Source: an uncultured Alphaproteobacteria bacterium
GTDB taxonomy: Bacteria; Pseudomonadota; Alphaproteobacteria; CAAHEQ01; UBA3637
DNA: 34,762 bases
NCBI GenBank assembly: GCA_944392145.1
Contig: CALXVS010000015.1
Span: 1-34,762 of the forward strand
Direction: 5' to 3'
The notes under the pieces are model-generated. The model saw nothing but the letters and a program-made list of their open reading frames with translations, did no database searches and was not told the origin of the DNA. This document shows positions 1-8,508 of this stretch, in pieces (positions within the stretch are counted from its first letter, which is position 1; every line of letters starts with the position of its first letter). The position numbers and the translations under genes were made by a program.

Positions 1-420
1 GACAGAGGGGGGCACCACCATTCGTGACAAGTTGTCCCGGACGCTGACACACCCCCGATGGTCATCCTTGCGTATGCTTTGGATCCAGGAACACTAATAC
101 CGCTTTTATTACCCTTGACGCCCCGCTAAAATAAGGAATCATTGCCCTGGACCCTCGGGTCAAGCCCAAGGGTGACATCGTGGGGGCACCACCATTCGTG
201 ACAAGTTGTCCCGGACGCTGACACACCCCCGATGGTCATCCTTGCGTATGCGAGGATCCAGGAACACTGATACCGCTTTTTGGGGACATTGACGCCCCGC
301 AAAAATAAGGACTTTATTACCCTGGATACCCGCATGCGCGGGTATGACGAGAGAGGGGAAAGGATACCCGCATGCGCGGGCATGACATGAGGGGGGCAAG
401 GAAGTATACCCATCTTTTTT
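1..420 (-). repeat. Composite dispersed repeat array, left end of contig
   Basis: This stretch holds no convincing gene. Two near-identical direct copies (11-77 and 185-251, offset 174 bases) carry the same accaccattcgtgacaagt block, each followed by a GGATCC-containing module and an AAAAGCGG-type end read on the minus strand. Positions 326-345 form a perfect 8-bp hairpin (ATACCCGC / GCGGGTAT), and 364-383 is a second copy with one mismatch. The same modules occur in plus orientation at 9234-9560, 10718-11003, 22745-22949 and 34395-34762. Open frames across this stretch (for example 126-413, minus) read PAHAGI-like peptides and are best seen as repeat translations. The block lies downstream of the HNH gene. 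Confidence 0.9.
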
Positions 421-439
421 AATTTGTCAATTATTTTTA

Positions 440-898
440 TTATTTATGATTTTGCCACCGGCGTAATGACCGATACATCATGTCTTTATCCGACGCATGG
501 GCCAATTTTCTGTCAATAAAGGCATTAAAATCGCGCCGTAGGGCAACTTTGGGAAAATCCGGAATTTCAATCGCGGCCGTTTCCCCGATTTTTAAGCGCC
601 GCAACACCGGATCAAAACATTTTTTATTGATGAATTTATGCAACGATTTTTCAATCAAACATAAATTGGAGACATGATTCGTCCCACCGCATGAAATGGG
701 CAAAATGTGATGAATATCAAACCCATGCGGAATTTTACCGCGCCGGGCTCGCTCTAAATTGATAATATCGGCATATTTATCCAAAAACCCTTTGCGATAC
801 AGGAATTTAACAAATTTATGATTCAAATCGCGCCGGTCAAAATCCTTGCGCAGTGCTTTGGTGACCTCGGGCGGCTGAACGGTTACGTTTAATGTCAT
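440..898 (-). CDS. HNH endonuclease-like protein
   Basis: This is a 152-residue protein of the HNH nuclease superfamily, likely to bind or cut DNA with a single metal ion. The signature is visible: His63-His64 in DIHHILP, then GGTN at 71-74, Asn78 in VSNL, and His87 before FIN. That order (HH...GGTN..SNL...H) matches the compact beta-beta-alpha-metal fold. No other domain or signal peptide is seen. The ATG lies one base after the recG stop codon, so it is almost certainly co-transcribed and translationally coupled with recG. Genes of this kind occur in mobile elements, restriction systems and repair contexts. The operon position hints at a DNA-repair link, but its actual role is unknown. The family call is firm and the function is not. 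Confidence 0.75.
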   Translation of the reverse strand: MTLNVTVQPPEVTKALRKDFDRRDLNHKFVKFLYRKGFLDKYADIINLERARRGKIPHGFDIHHILPISCGGTNHVSNLCLIEKSLHKFINKKCFDPVLRRLKIGETAAIEIPDFPKVALRRDFNAFIDRKLAHASDKDMMYRSLRRWQNHK

Positions 899-899
899 G

Positions 900-2987
900 T
901 TACCCCGCTTTCAATGCCCGAATACCGGCATCCTTTTGAAACAGATACAACAAATTTTTTAAAGCCTGCCCCCGGTCAGAGGCAAGTTCGGGATCCTGTG
1001 AGCAAATCAAACCGGCATCTTTGGCCGCCGTCAACAATAAATCTCGGTCTTTTTCCAAATCGGCCATTTGAAAAACCGGCAGACCGCTTTGGCGCGCGCC
1101 CAACACGTCCCCCGATCCGCGCAGTTTTAAATCTTCTTCGGCAATTAAAAAACCGTCTGCCGTTTCCCGCATAATTTCTAACCGCCGCCGCGCCGTTTGG
1201 GACAACCGCGCCCCGTGTAACAACAAACAAACCGCTTTTTCATGACCGCGCCCGATGCGCCCGCGCAACTGATGCAATCCGGATAATCCGAATCGTTCGG
1301 CGTGTTCAATCACCATAATATCGGCTGTTTTAACATCAACACCGACTTCAATAACGGTGGTTGCCACCAATATATCCGTTTCACCGGCGGCAAACCGAGC
1401 CATAACGGCATCTTTTTCGGGTCCTTTCATTTGCCCGTGCACCAATGCGACCCGATCCCCGAATACTTTTTGCAGCGATGCAAACCGCTTTTCGGCCGCC
1501 ATTAAATCCGATTTTTCGGATTCTTCCACCAACGGGCAAATCCAATAAACCTGACGCCGCCGATTTTGGCTCGCAATCAATTGTTTTAATTTACTGATCA
1601 GTTCGGGTATCCGCGTGCAGGGCATCACACGGGTTTCAACCGCCTGACGCCCGGCCGGTTTTTCATCCAACACCGATAAGTCCATATCCCCGTAAGCCGT
1701 CAGCGCCAGTGTGCGCGGAATCGGCGTAGCCGTCATGGATAACACATGCGCTCCCGCCTGTTTCATGGATAAGGACAGCCGTTGATTAACACCGAATTTA
1801 TGCTGTTCATCAATCACGGCCAACGCCAAGTTTTTAAAATCAACATCATCGGTAATCAACGCATGCGTTCCGATTAAAATATCCGTTTCACCGGTGGCAA
1901 GTGCTTTTAAAATACGCGCTCTGCGCTCCCCTTTATCCCGACCGGTCAGCAAGGCAATTTTAACATTTAATCCTTTAGCATACCGCAGACAGGTTTCAAA
2001 ATGCTGCCTGGCCAAAATGTCTGTCGGAGCCATAAAGGCGCCTTGATATCCGGCCTCAACAACAGCCAAAAGTGCCGTTAAAGCAACCAATGTTTTGCCG
2101 CTGCCGACGTCGCCTTGAAGCAGACGGCTCATGCGTTGACCGCTGTTTAAATCCGCCCGTATTTCCGCGATGACCCGTTTTTGCGCCTTCGTTAAAGAAA
2201 ACGGCAGACTTTTTTCCAAAGCCGTCGTCAACTGCTCCGTCGGGTGCACCGTGATACCGCCCGATTGCCGCCGATGCCCGCGCATCAGGCGTAAAGCCAA
2301 CTGATTTGCCAATAATTCATCATAGGCCAACCGCCGCCGGTGCCGTTCAAATTCAGCCGCGTCCGCTGTTGAACACGGATGATGCAGTTTTTCAAGGCTT
2401 TCTTTAAACCCTGCAAATCCTTTTGCCTTTAAAAAAGCCGTATCCTGCCATTCCGGCAACTCGGGCAGTCGCTTTAATGCCTCAAGCGTCATTTTCCGCA
2501 CCGTTTTCAAACTGACCCCGGCCGTTAAAGGATAAAGCGGTTCAAACACCGGCACAAATTCAATTCCCGACACACAATAATCGGGATGCAATACCCGAAT
2601 AATTCCACCCGAAAGTTCCAACCGACCGGACAACACAATATCCGTCCCGGGGCGAAACCGCTGTTGCAAATACGCTTTATGATAATGAAAAAAAACAACC
2701 TCAACCGGTGTATCATCAAATATCCCCGTCACTTTAAACGGTTGCCGCCGTGTTTGTGGTGCAGCCAATGATACAACCCGCATTAAAAAAGTGCCATAAG
2801 CCCCATGCACAACATCCGCCCCCGATGTTAAAACAGGCCGATGCCGTATATCAACCGGCAAATGAAACAATGCCCGCACCAATAAATCGCCACCGACCAA
2901 TGCAGCCAATCGCTTTGAAAGGTGTTCCCCGATTCCGTCAACACACGCAAGCGAACAAAACAGCGGATTTAAAACACCCGGCCGCAT
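900..2987 (-). CDS. recG: ATP-dependent DNA helicase RecG
   Basis: RecG is the superfamily 2 helicase that reverses stalled replication forks and moves Holliday junctions. The protein is about 695 residues, the usual length for the family. An N-terminal wedge/OB region precedes the motor. Walker A is GDVGSGKT near residues 292-299. The Walker B box is DEQHKFG near 393-399, close to the RecG-typical DEQHRFG. Motif III is SMTATPIPRT, and motifs V and VI are VATTVIEVGVDV and QLRGRIGRG. I take ATG at 2987 as the start rather than TTG at 2990, because AGGGG sits five bases upstream of it. That ribosome site overlaps the stop codon of the preceding secreted-protein gene, implying coupled translation. 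The HNH gene follows after one base. Confidence 0.97.
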   Translation of the reverse strand: MRPGVLNPLFCSLACVDGIGEHLSKRLAALVGGDLLVRALFHLPVDIRHRPVLTSGADVVHGAYGTFLMRVVSLAAPQTRRQPFKVTGIFDDTPVEVVFFHYHKAYLQQRFRPGTDIVLSGRLELSGGIIRVLHPDYCVSGIEFVPVFEPLYPLTAGVSLKTVRKMTLEALKRLPELPEWQDTAFLKAKGFAGFKESLEKLHHPCSTADAAEFERHRRRLAYDELLANQLALRLMRGHRRQSGGITVHPTEQLTTALEKSLPFSLTKAQKRVIAEIRADLNSGQRMSRLLQGDVGSGKTLVALTALLAVVEAGYQGAFMAPTDILARQHFETCLRYAKGLNVKIALLTGRDKGERRARILKALATGETDILIGTHALITDDVDFKNLALAVIDEQHKFGVNQRLSLSMKQAGAHVLSMTATPIPRTLALTAYGDMDLSVLDEKPAGRQAVETRVMPCTRIPELISKLKQLIASQNRRRQVYWICPLVEESEKSDLMAAEKRFASLQKVFGDRVALVHGQMKGPEKDAVMARFAAGETDILVATTVIEVGVDVKTADIMVIEHAERFGLSGLHQLRGRIGRGHEKAVCLLLHGARLSQTARRRLEIMRETADGFLIAEEDLKLRGSGDVLGARQSGLPVFQMADLEKDRDLLLTAAKDAGLICSQDPELASDRGQALKNLLYLFQKDAGIRALKAG

Positions 2988-2995
2988 CAAAACCC

Positions 2996-3508
2996 CTAAC
3001 GTGTTCCCGGAACGATTTTTTTACTACCGTTCACCGTGATTTGGGAAACAGCGGCTTTTTTCTTTTTATTTTTGACAGAGGGTGCCCCGGCTTTGGTAAC
3101 GGGACGTTTCGGGCGCAACATTTTGCCATCGGGCATTTTAACACTGCCGTCGGCATAAACAATCGCATTAAAAATAGGCAAGGCATTAAAATCATCCAAC
3201 ACTTGACCACAGGTCAGTTGGGGGGCTTCTTTTTGCTCTTTAAACGCCCGTAACTTCCATTCGGCAAAACTGCGGTATCCATCCTGCTCGGTGGCCGCGG
3301 TCGGTGCCTGATTGGCAATGATACGACTGGCAATTAATTCAAAATCATCCAATTTGCCGCCCGCATTACACGCTAATGCCAATCCCGCGGTAATGCCTAA
3401 CTGTTGCGCTTCGGTCAACCCGCGCGCGGTTCGGGCGGCCTGCTGTGCCGAAAGGGGGACGGAAAATAAACATGCCGCGACCAGAACAAACAAGCTCTTT
3501 TTTTGCAT
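2996..3508 (-). CDS. Small secreted protein of unknown function
   Basis: I do not recognise this family. From the ATG at 3508 the product is 170 residues and opens with a classical Sec signal peptide (MQKKSLFVLVAACLFSVPLSA, cleavage near residue 21-22). The mature part has two cysteines, in ALACNAGG and LTCGQVLDD, which could form one disulfide. The C-terminus is basic, with a KNKKKK run. A longer frame reaches back to 3613, but the 3508 start is preferred because AGGAG lies seven bases upstream and the signal peptide begins exactly there. It heads the leftward group with recG and the HNH gene. The link to recG may be positional only. A periplasmic location is inferred. Confidence 0.75.
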   Translation of the reverse strand: MQKKSLFVLVAACLFSVPLSAQQAARTARGLTEAQQLGITAGLALACNAGGKLDDFELIASRIIANQAPTAATEQDGYRSFAEWKLRAFKEQKEAPQLTCGQVLDDFNALPIFNAIVYADGSVKMPDGKMLRPKRPVTKAGAPSVKNKKKKAAVSQITVNGSKKIVPGTR

Positions 3509-3535
3509 TGATTTTCTCCTTATATCGTATATGAT
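3508..3535 (+). promoter_or_regulatory. Putative sigma70-type promoter for the esterase gene
   Basis: TTGATT (3508-3513) and TATGAT (3530-3535) are separated by 16 bases and point at the gene starting at 3581, giving a leader of about 40 bases. The -35 box begins at the first base of the divergent gene. It overlaps an opposing promoter on the other strand. Confidence 0.45.
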
Positions 3536-3541
3536 AGGTGT

Positions 3542-3570
3542 GTTATACCGTTTTTTTAAACCAAATTCAA
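3542..3570 (-). promoter_or_regulatory. Putative sigma70-type promoter for the secreted protein-recG-HNH group
   Basis: Read on the minus strand, TTGAAT (3565-3570) and TATAAC (3542-3547) are exactly 17 bases apart. The predicted start near 3535 gives a leader of about 27 bases before the ATG at 3508. The -35 box overlaps the ribosome-binding sequence of the divergent esterase gene. Confidence 0.45.
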
Positions 3571-3580
3571 GGAGAATTTT

Positions 3581-4240
3581 ATGCTGTCGGGTCCTTCCTT
3601 TATTCCCTCTCACCCCACATCTGCCGTTATTTTATGTCACGGATACGGGGCAAACGGTGCCGATTTAATTGAATTGGCCCCCTTTTTCAAAAACACCTTG
3701 CCCCAAACGGCCTTTTTTTGTCCCAACGCACCAACGCCCCTTGATTTCGGCGGATATGAATGGTTTTCACTGAACGACTTTGATCCGCGGCAAACGGTGA
3801 CGCTGTCTTATTTAAACACCCTGGCAAACCGCGCGTTACCCGCCGCAAAACAGGTGCAGGCGTTGTTTCATCATGTGCAAGAAACGTTAAATCTGTCCCC
3901 CGACAAAATGGCTTTAGGCGGCTTTTCCCAAGGCGGCTTGGTTGCCCAAATGGCTGCCTTGACCGATAAGGTTGCCTGCGCGGGGGTTTTGGCATTTTCA
4001 TCGGTTCCGCTTGTTTTTCAAACAGCTCTGCCTTTAACGGCAGTTACGCAACATTTGCCAATTCTTTTAACCCACGGGGGACGGGATGATGTCATTAACC
4101 CTAAAGCACAATATCTATCAAAAGAACAACTGGAATCTGCGGGACAAAGGCCGACGTTGGCCACATCCCCCTTATTGGGGCACGGCATTGATGACATATG
4201 CCTGAACGCGACCCGCGATTTTTTAAAACACCTCTTTTAA
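3581..4240 (+). CDS. Carboxylesterase / lysophospholipase-like alpha/beta hydrolase
   Basis: This 219-residue protein fits the small phospholipase/carboxylesterase family (Abhydrolase_2), which hydrolyses short acyl esters or lysophospholipids in the cytoplasm. The catalytic triad can be placed. Ser116 is in the nucleophile elbow GFSQG, Asp169 is in THGGRDDVI, and His201 is in GHGID. An oxyanion-hole HGYGANG lies near residues 20-26, and CPNAP near 47-51 is typical of the family. There is no signal peptide. The ribosome site AAGGAG lies upstream of the ATG. It is transcribed alone and divergently from the secreted protein-recG group. Length and motif order are normal. The substrate cannot be told from sequence. 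Confidence 0.9.
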   Translation: MLSGPSFIPSHPTSAVILCHGYGANGADLIELAPFFKNTLPQTAFFCPNAPTPLDFGGYEWFSLNDFDPRQTVTLSYLNTLANRALPAAKQVQALFHHVQETLNLSPDKMALGGFSQGGLVAQMAALTDKVACAGVLAFSSVPLVFQTALPLTAVTQHLPILLTHGGRDDVINPKAQYLSKEQLESAGQRPTLATSPLLGHGIDDICLNATRDFLKHLF

Positions 4241-4370
4241 AGGGGGGGGAGAGTAAGACCCGCTCTTTACAGTGTCAGCCCCTTAACGGCATCACTCCCC
4301 GCCCCTTTGGGTGTGAACCTCTGCCCCCTTCATGGTGTCAGTCCCTGCTTTAAAAATTTGTCAATTTTTC

Positions 4371-4399
4371 TTGACGCCTTCCTTTAAAAGATGTATACT
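4371..4399 (+). promoter_or_regulatory. Strong sigma70-type promoter for the first ankyrin gene
   Basis: TTGACG (4371-4376) and TATACT (4394-4399) are separated by exactly 17 bases, and the ATG follows at 4425. Immediately upstream, at 4352-4369, an AAAAATT/AATTTTT hairpin is centred on TGTC. Its core AATTTGTCAA recurs upstream of the second ankyrin gene. Confidence 0.65.
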
Positions 4400-4424
4400 T
4401 CATGAAAAATAAAAAGGGAATACC

Positions 4425-5747
4425 ATGCACCATCATTTTATTCAAGCCGTTCAATCCGGTGATGTTTCTGTCATCCGCACCTTATGCGAACAACATCCGT
4501 CCCTTTTAAACAAAACGGACGGGGCGGGAAAAACGTGTCTTTTTTACGCGCCCGACCTGGAAACCGCGCAAACCTTAATTTTGGCGGGTTTGGATATTAA
4601 TGATGATGCGACATTTAAAGGGCGGTTGTTTGAAAATCCGGACATTTTGTCACCTAAAAATATTTTATCCTTCGGAAAAAACGGCGGTGCCGATCCGACG
4701 GTTTTGGGATACTTGATGATGCATTGCTGTCAAAACGATCATCGCGCGTCAAAGCAAACGGAAGCGTTTATCAAGGCTGGCACTGACCTGAACACTGCAA
4801 CGCGTAAGGTCGGCCGCACACCCTTAATGTGTGCATATAATTATTTTCAATTTCGCTTACTGCTTGACGCAGGGGCAGACATCCGTAAAACCGACCGTAT
4901 GGGACGATGCGTTGCCGATTATCACACGCATTTTGACATTATCCGCAAAATTAAAAATGCCGGCGGACAATTGCCCCCTGAACGTGCCGCGTTTTTAATG
5001 ATTCATAATCACGAGGAAAATCAAATTGACCGTATCAAGCAAGCCATTTGGTATATGAACAACGGTGCTGATCGCGATTTTGGCCTGACAAACGAATGGG
5101 GGCGTGTCTTGTTTTCCTATTTGGACTCCCCTGTTATTTTCAATGAAATGCTGCGTCGCGGATTTGATCCTAATGTTCGTGATTTTGATGCCCGAACACC
5201 GATTATGCTTGTCAGTTCTCCCATCAGTATTCGCATGGCCCTCAAATACGGGGCCGATATTCAGGCTCGGGATAAAGACGATTTAACGGCCTTACATCAT
5301 GCCATTCGTTTCGGGCGAACGGATTTGGCCAACACACTGATCTTAAGCGGCGCCAATGTGAATGCACGCGATAATCAGGGGCGAACCCCGTTGATGCTGT
5401 GTCAAAACACCGAAAGTGCCCGTTTACTTGTAACACACGGGGCTGACATCAACGCCCGTGATGCCGTCACCGGACGAACCCCCGTTCAACACGCCGCCCG
5501 GGCATTTATCGGATTACGGCAAAAATACGATTTGGTTCAATACCTGTTAACTGCGGGAGCCGACCGTCAGTGTCGCGATCAAGCGGGATTAACGTTGAAA
5601 GAGTATCAAAACGATCGTTCCCTGGCCTCTGATACACGGGCGGTGTTACGCATGGCCTTACGTCAAACACCCCTTTCCGCCACCTTAGAAAACAATATTT
5701 TAACCCAATTATTGGCCCGGCGAGAAGCTTTAGATCGTTTTTTTTAA
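4425..5747 (+). CDS. Ankyrin-repeat protein (440 residues)
   Basis: The protein is built largely of ankyrin repeats, helical hairpins that mediate protein-protein contacts. Well-formed units can be read near the C-terminal half: DLTALHHAIRFGRTDLANTL followed by SGANVNARD, then GRTPLML...THGADINARD, then GRTPVQHAA...TAGADRQCRD. More degenerate units cover the first 200 residues, for roughly nine or ten in total. No enzymatic domain, signal peptide or membrane segment is evident. The ATG is preceded by AGGGA at good spacing and by a strong promoter. It forms its own transcription unit. In bacteria living with eukaryotes such proteins are often secreted effectors, so together with the VirB6-like array this is a reasonable but unproven reading. 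Confidence 0.9.
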   Translation: MHHHFIQAVQSGDVSVIRTLCEQHPSLLNKTDGAGKTCLFYAPDLETAQTLILAGLDINDDATFKGRLFENPDILSPKNILSFGKNGGADPTVLGYLMMHCCQNDHRASKQTEAFIKAGTDLNTATRKVGRTPLMCAYNYFQFRLLLDAGADIRKTDRMGRCVADYHTHFDIIRKIKNAGGQLPPERAAFLMIHNHEENQIDRIKQAIWYMNNGADRDFGLTNEWGRVLFSYLDSPVIFNEMLRRGFDPNVRDFDARTPIMLVSSPISIRMALKYGADIQARDKDDLTALHHAIRFGRTDLANTLILSGANVNARDNQGRTPLMLCQNTESARLLVTHGADINARDAVTGRTPVQHAARAFIGLRQKYDLVQYLLTAGADRQCRDQAGLTLKEYQNDRSLASDTRAVLRMALRQTPLSATLENNILTQLLARREALDRFF

Positions 5748-5778
5748 ATAATTTTAAGTAAAATCAAACAGCACCCTC

Positions 5779-5807
5779 TTGATTTTCAAAGGGGGTTTTG
5801 ATATGAT
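5779..5807 (+). promoter_or_regulatory. Sigma70-type promoter for valS
   Basis: TTGATT (5779-5784) and TATGAT (5802-5807) are separated by 17 bases. Transcription would begin near 5813, so any start codon at 5779, 5803 or 5806 would lie inside the promoter. This argues for translation of valS from 5842. Confidence 0.55.
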
Positions 5808-5841
5808 GCAATCAGATTTTATTAAAAAAAAAGGATACCCG

Positions 5842-8448
5842 ATGACAAAATATAAAGAAACACGTAAACTGGACGATCGTTTTGCCCCGGCGGATATTGA
5901 ACGCCGCGCCCTTGATTTTTGGGAGGCAGATGCAACCTATCGTTTTGATAAAGAAGCCGAACGGGCCAACACCTTTGTTGTGGACACCCCGCCCCCGACG
6001 GTATCCGGCTCCTTGCACATCGGGCATATTTTTTCCTATACCCAAACCGACGTTATGGTGCGTTACAACCGCATGCGCGGCAAATCTGTTTTTTATCCGA
6101 TCGGATGGGATGACAACGGCCTGCCAACCGAACGCCGCGTGCAAAATTATTATCATATTGCCTGCAACCCGACAGTGCCATATGACCCCGATTTTAAACC
6201 CGTTCATGACCCCAAAGCCGACAAGCGGACCGAAGTCTCACGGCGTAATTTTATTGAGGCGTGCGAAGAACTGACCGCCGTGGATGAAAAAGCGTTTGAA
6301 GATATTTTCCGCCAAATCGGCCATTCGTATGATTGGTCTTTAAAATACACGACGATCGGCAAAAAAGCCATTCGGGAATCGCAAAAATCGTTCTTGGACT
6401 TGGTGGAAAAAGGGTTGGCCAAATCGGTTGAAGCTCCCACCATGTGGGATGTGACATTCCAATCCGCCATTGCCCAAGCGGAAATTGAAGACCGCGACAC
6501 CCCCGGTTTTTTCCACGACATTCGGTTTCGGGTTGACGGCAGCGACACGACCTTTACCATTGCCACAACGCGACCCGAATTTTTGCCGGCCTGTATCGCC
6601 GTGGTGGCGCATCCTGATGATGAACGCTATAAACCCTTTTTCGGGAAAAAAGCAATTGTGCCGTTGTTTGATATCCCCGTGCCGATTGTGCCCTCCGAAC
6701 ATGCCGAACCGGATAAAGGAACCGGTATTATGATGGTGTGCACGTTCGGTGACACGGCCGACGTGGCTTGGTGGAAACAATCCGGTCTGCCGATTAAACA
6801 AATTGTCGGGTTGGACGGCCGATTGATGCCGATTGAATACGGAACCGGTGCATTCGTTACATTATCTCCCGAAACGGCAAAAGCCCGCTACAACAAGTTG
6901 GCCGGTTTGAAAGTGAAAGAGGCCCGCACAGCCGTAGTTGACATGCTGCGCGAAACAGGGGACTTGCTGGCCGAACCGAAACCATTGACCCACCCGGTCA
7001 AGTTTTATGAAAAAGGTTCTGTCCCGCTTGAATTTGTCTCCTCACGGCAATGGTTTATTTCCATTTTGCCGTATAAAAAAGAATTGATTGAGATGGGGCG
7101 CAAAATCAAATGGACACCGGCACACATGCAATCACGCTATGAAGCGTGGGTGGACGGGTTGAATCAAGATTGGTGCATTTCCCGTCAACGCTTTTTCGGT
7201 GTGCCGTTCCCCGTGTGGTATGCCATAGACGAAAAAGGCCTTGTCAACTATGACAAACCGATTTATGCCCGGGAAGATCAACTGCCCGTTGACCCGATGG
7301 TTGACACACCGCGCGGTTTTGATGAAGCCATGCGCGGCCAACCCGGCGGTTTTGTTGGTGATAAAGACGTTATGGATACATGGGCGACAAGTTCATTAAC
7401 ACCGCAAATTGCTTTGGCTCATGCCCCGCTGGGGCACAAGCTTTCCCTGCCCTTTGATGTGCGGCCGCAGGCACACGATATTATTCGTACCTGGGCCTTT
7501 TATACGATTATGAAAGCCTTTGCGCATGAACATCAAGAACCTTGGCACGAAGCGTTGATTAGCGGCTTTATTTTAGATCCTGACCGTAAAAAAATGAGTA
7601 AATCTAAAGGCAACGTCGTTACACCCATTGATTTGTTGGTTAAACATTCCTCGGATGCCGTTCGGTATTGGGCCGCGCGTGCCAAATTGGGGATTGATAC
7701 GGCGTTTGAAGAACAAATCATGGAACAAGGGCGCAAGCTAACAAACAAAATCTTTAATGCCGCCAAGTTCGTATTCATGATTGTTGAAAAATCGGGGGTT
7801 GACGTTTCAAAACCGTATATCAATCGCATTACGGACCCTGTTGATCGTTCTTTTGTAGCACGCCTGAAAGAAACGGTTGATGATGCGAACAAAGCCTTTG
7901 CCGCCAACGATTATGCCTTTGCCCTGGAAACAACGGAAAAATGTTTTTGGGATTTTTGCGATAATTATTTGGAACTTGTGAAAGGACGCGCTTACAGTGA
8001 CACGCCCGATTCGGCCGTGGCAACCTTGATGTTGGTTTTGGATACCCTGATTCGGCTGTTTGCCCCGTTCATGGTCTTTACGACCGAAGAAATCTGGCAA
8101 TGCCGCCCGTGGGCAGGGAATAATGAATTATCCGTTCATCGGGCTGCCTATCCGCAAAGCGATGATTTTGACGCCGTGGCAGGTGATGAAGCGGTTTATG
8201 AAACGGCCGTTACGGTGTTGAACTTAATCCGTAAGCAAAAAGCGGAAAACAAACGTTCCTTAAAAACGCCGATTATCGCTTTGGAAATAGCGGCACCCGA
8301 AAAAACAATCACATGGGCCGAATTGGTGCGCACCGATTTATTAAATGCCGGCAACGTGCGCCCCGATGCGTTGTTCTTTTCACCGCAAGCAGGTGACATA
8401 ACACTTGTGTCATGCGTGTTGGGCGAGGATGAAAAAAAACCGGCCTGA
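5842..8448 (+). CDS. valS: Valyl-tRNA synthetase, archaeal-type
   Basis: ValRS charges tRNA-Val with valine in the cytoplasm. The HIGH motif is His59-His62 in SGSLHIGH, and KMSKS is at 584-588, followed by GNVVTP. The CP1 editing domain lies between them, with ATTRPEFLPA. The text GWDDNGLPTERRVQ replaces the DHAGIATQ typical of bacterial ValRS, which marks the archaeal-like class found in Rickettsiales and some other bacteria. The protein is 868 residues and lacks the long C-terminal coiled coil of the E. coli enzyme. I choose ATG at 5842 because AAGGA lies six bases upstream and the longer frame begins inside the promoter. A bidirectional hairpin terminator follows at 8469. Confidence 0.96.
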   Translation: MTKYKETRKLDDRFAPADIERRALDFWEADATYRFDKEAERANTFVVDTPPPTVSGSLHIGHIFSYTQTDVMVRYNRMRGKSVFYPIGWDDNGLPTERRVQNYYHIACNPTVPYDPDFKPVHDPKADKRTEVSRRNFIEACEELTAVDEKAFEDIFRQIGHSYDWSLKYTTIGKKAIRESQKSFLDLVEKGLAKSVEAPTMWDVTFQSAIAQAEIEDRDTPGFFHDIRFRVDGSDTTFTIATTRPEFLPACIAVVAHPDDERYKPFFGKKAIVPLFDIPVPIVPSEHAEPDKGTGIMMVCTFGDTADVAWWKQSGLPIKQIVGLDGRLMPIEYGTGAFVTLSPETAKARYNKLAGLKVKEARTAVVDMLRETGDLLAEPKPLTHPVKFYEKGSVPLEFVSSRQWFISILPYKKELIEMGRKIKWTPAHMQSRYEAWVDGLNQDWCISRQRFFGVPFPVWYAIDEKGLVNYDKPIYAREDQLPVDPMVDTPRGFDEAMRGQPGGFVGDKDVMDTWATSSLTPQIALAHAPLGHKLSLPFDVRPQAHDIIRTWAFYTIMKAFAHEHQEPWHEALISGFILDPDRKKMSKSKGNVVTPIDLLVKHSSDAVRYWAARAKLGIDTAFEEQIMEQGRKLTNKIFNAAKFVFMIVEKSGVDVSKPYINRITDPVDRSFVARLKETVDDANKAFAANDYAFALETTEKCFWDFCDNYLELVKGRAYSDTPDSAVATLMLVLDTLIRLFAPFMVFTTEEIWQCRPWAGNNELSVHRAAYPQSDDFDAVAGDEAVYETAVTVLNLIRKQKAENKRSLKTPIIALEIAAPEKTITWAELVRTDLLNAGNVRPDALFFSPQAGDITLVSCVLGEDEKKPA

Positions 8449-8468
8449 TTCAGGCCCCAAAACAAAAA

Positions 8469-8501
8469 AGCGATTGGCTAACAAGCTAATCGCTTCTTTT
8501 T
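8469..8501. terminator. Bidirectional intrinsic terminator between valS and the pilin-like gene
   Basis: AGCGATTGGCT (8469-8479) pairs with AGCTAATCGCT (8484-8494) through eleven pairs, one of them G-T, around an AACA loop. TCTTTTT follows on the plus strand. An A-run upstream (8463-8468) supplies a T-run on the minus strand, so it can end both converging transcripts. Confidence 0.85.
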
Positions 8502-8508
8502 AAGATAA

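Noticed and set aside
126-413. Open frames over the left repeat block encoding PAHAGI-like peptides
   Set aside because: They translate dispersed repeat modules that recur elsewhere in both orientations; no ribosome site or protein family.
5779-5841. N-terminal extension of valS starting at TTG 5779
   Set aside because: It overlaps a promoter (TTGATT, 17 bases, TATGAT); ATG 5842 has a proper ribosome site.
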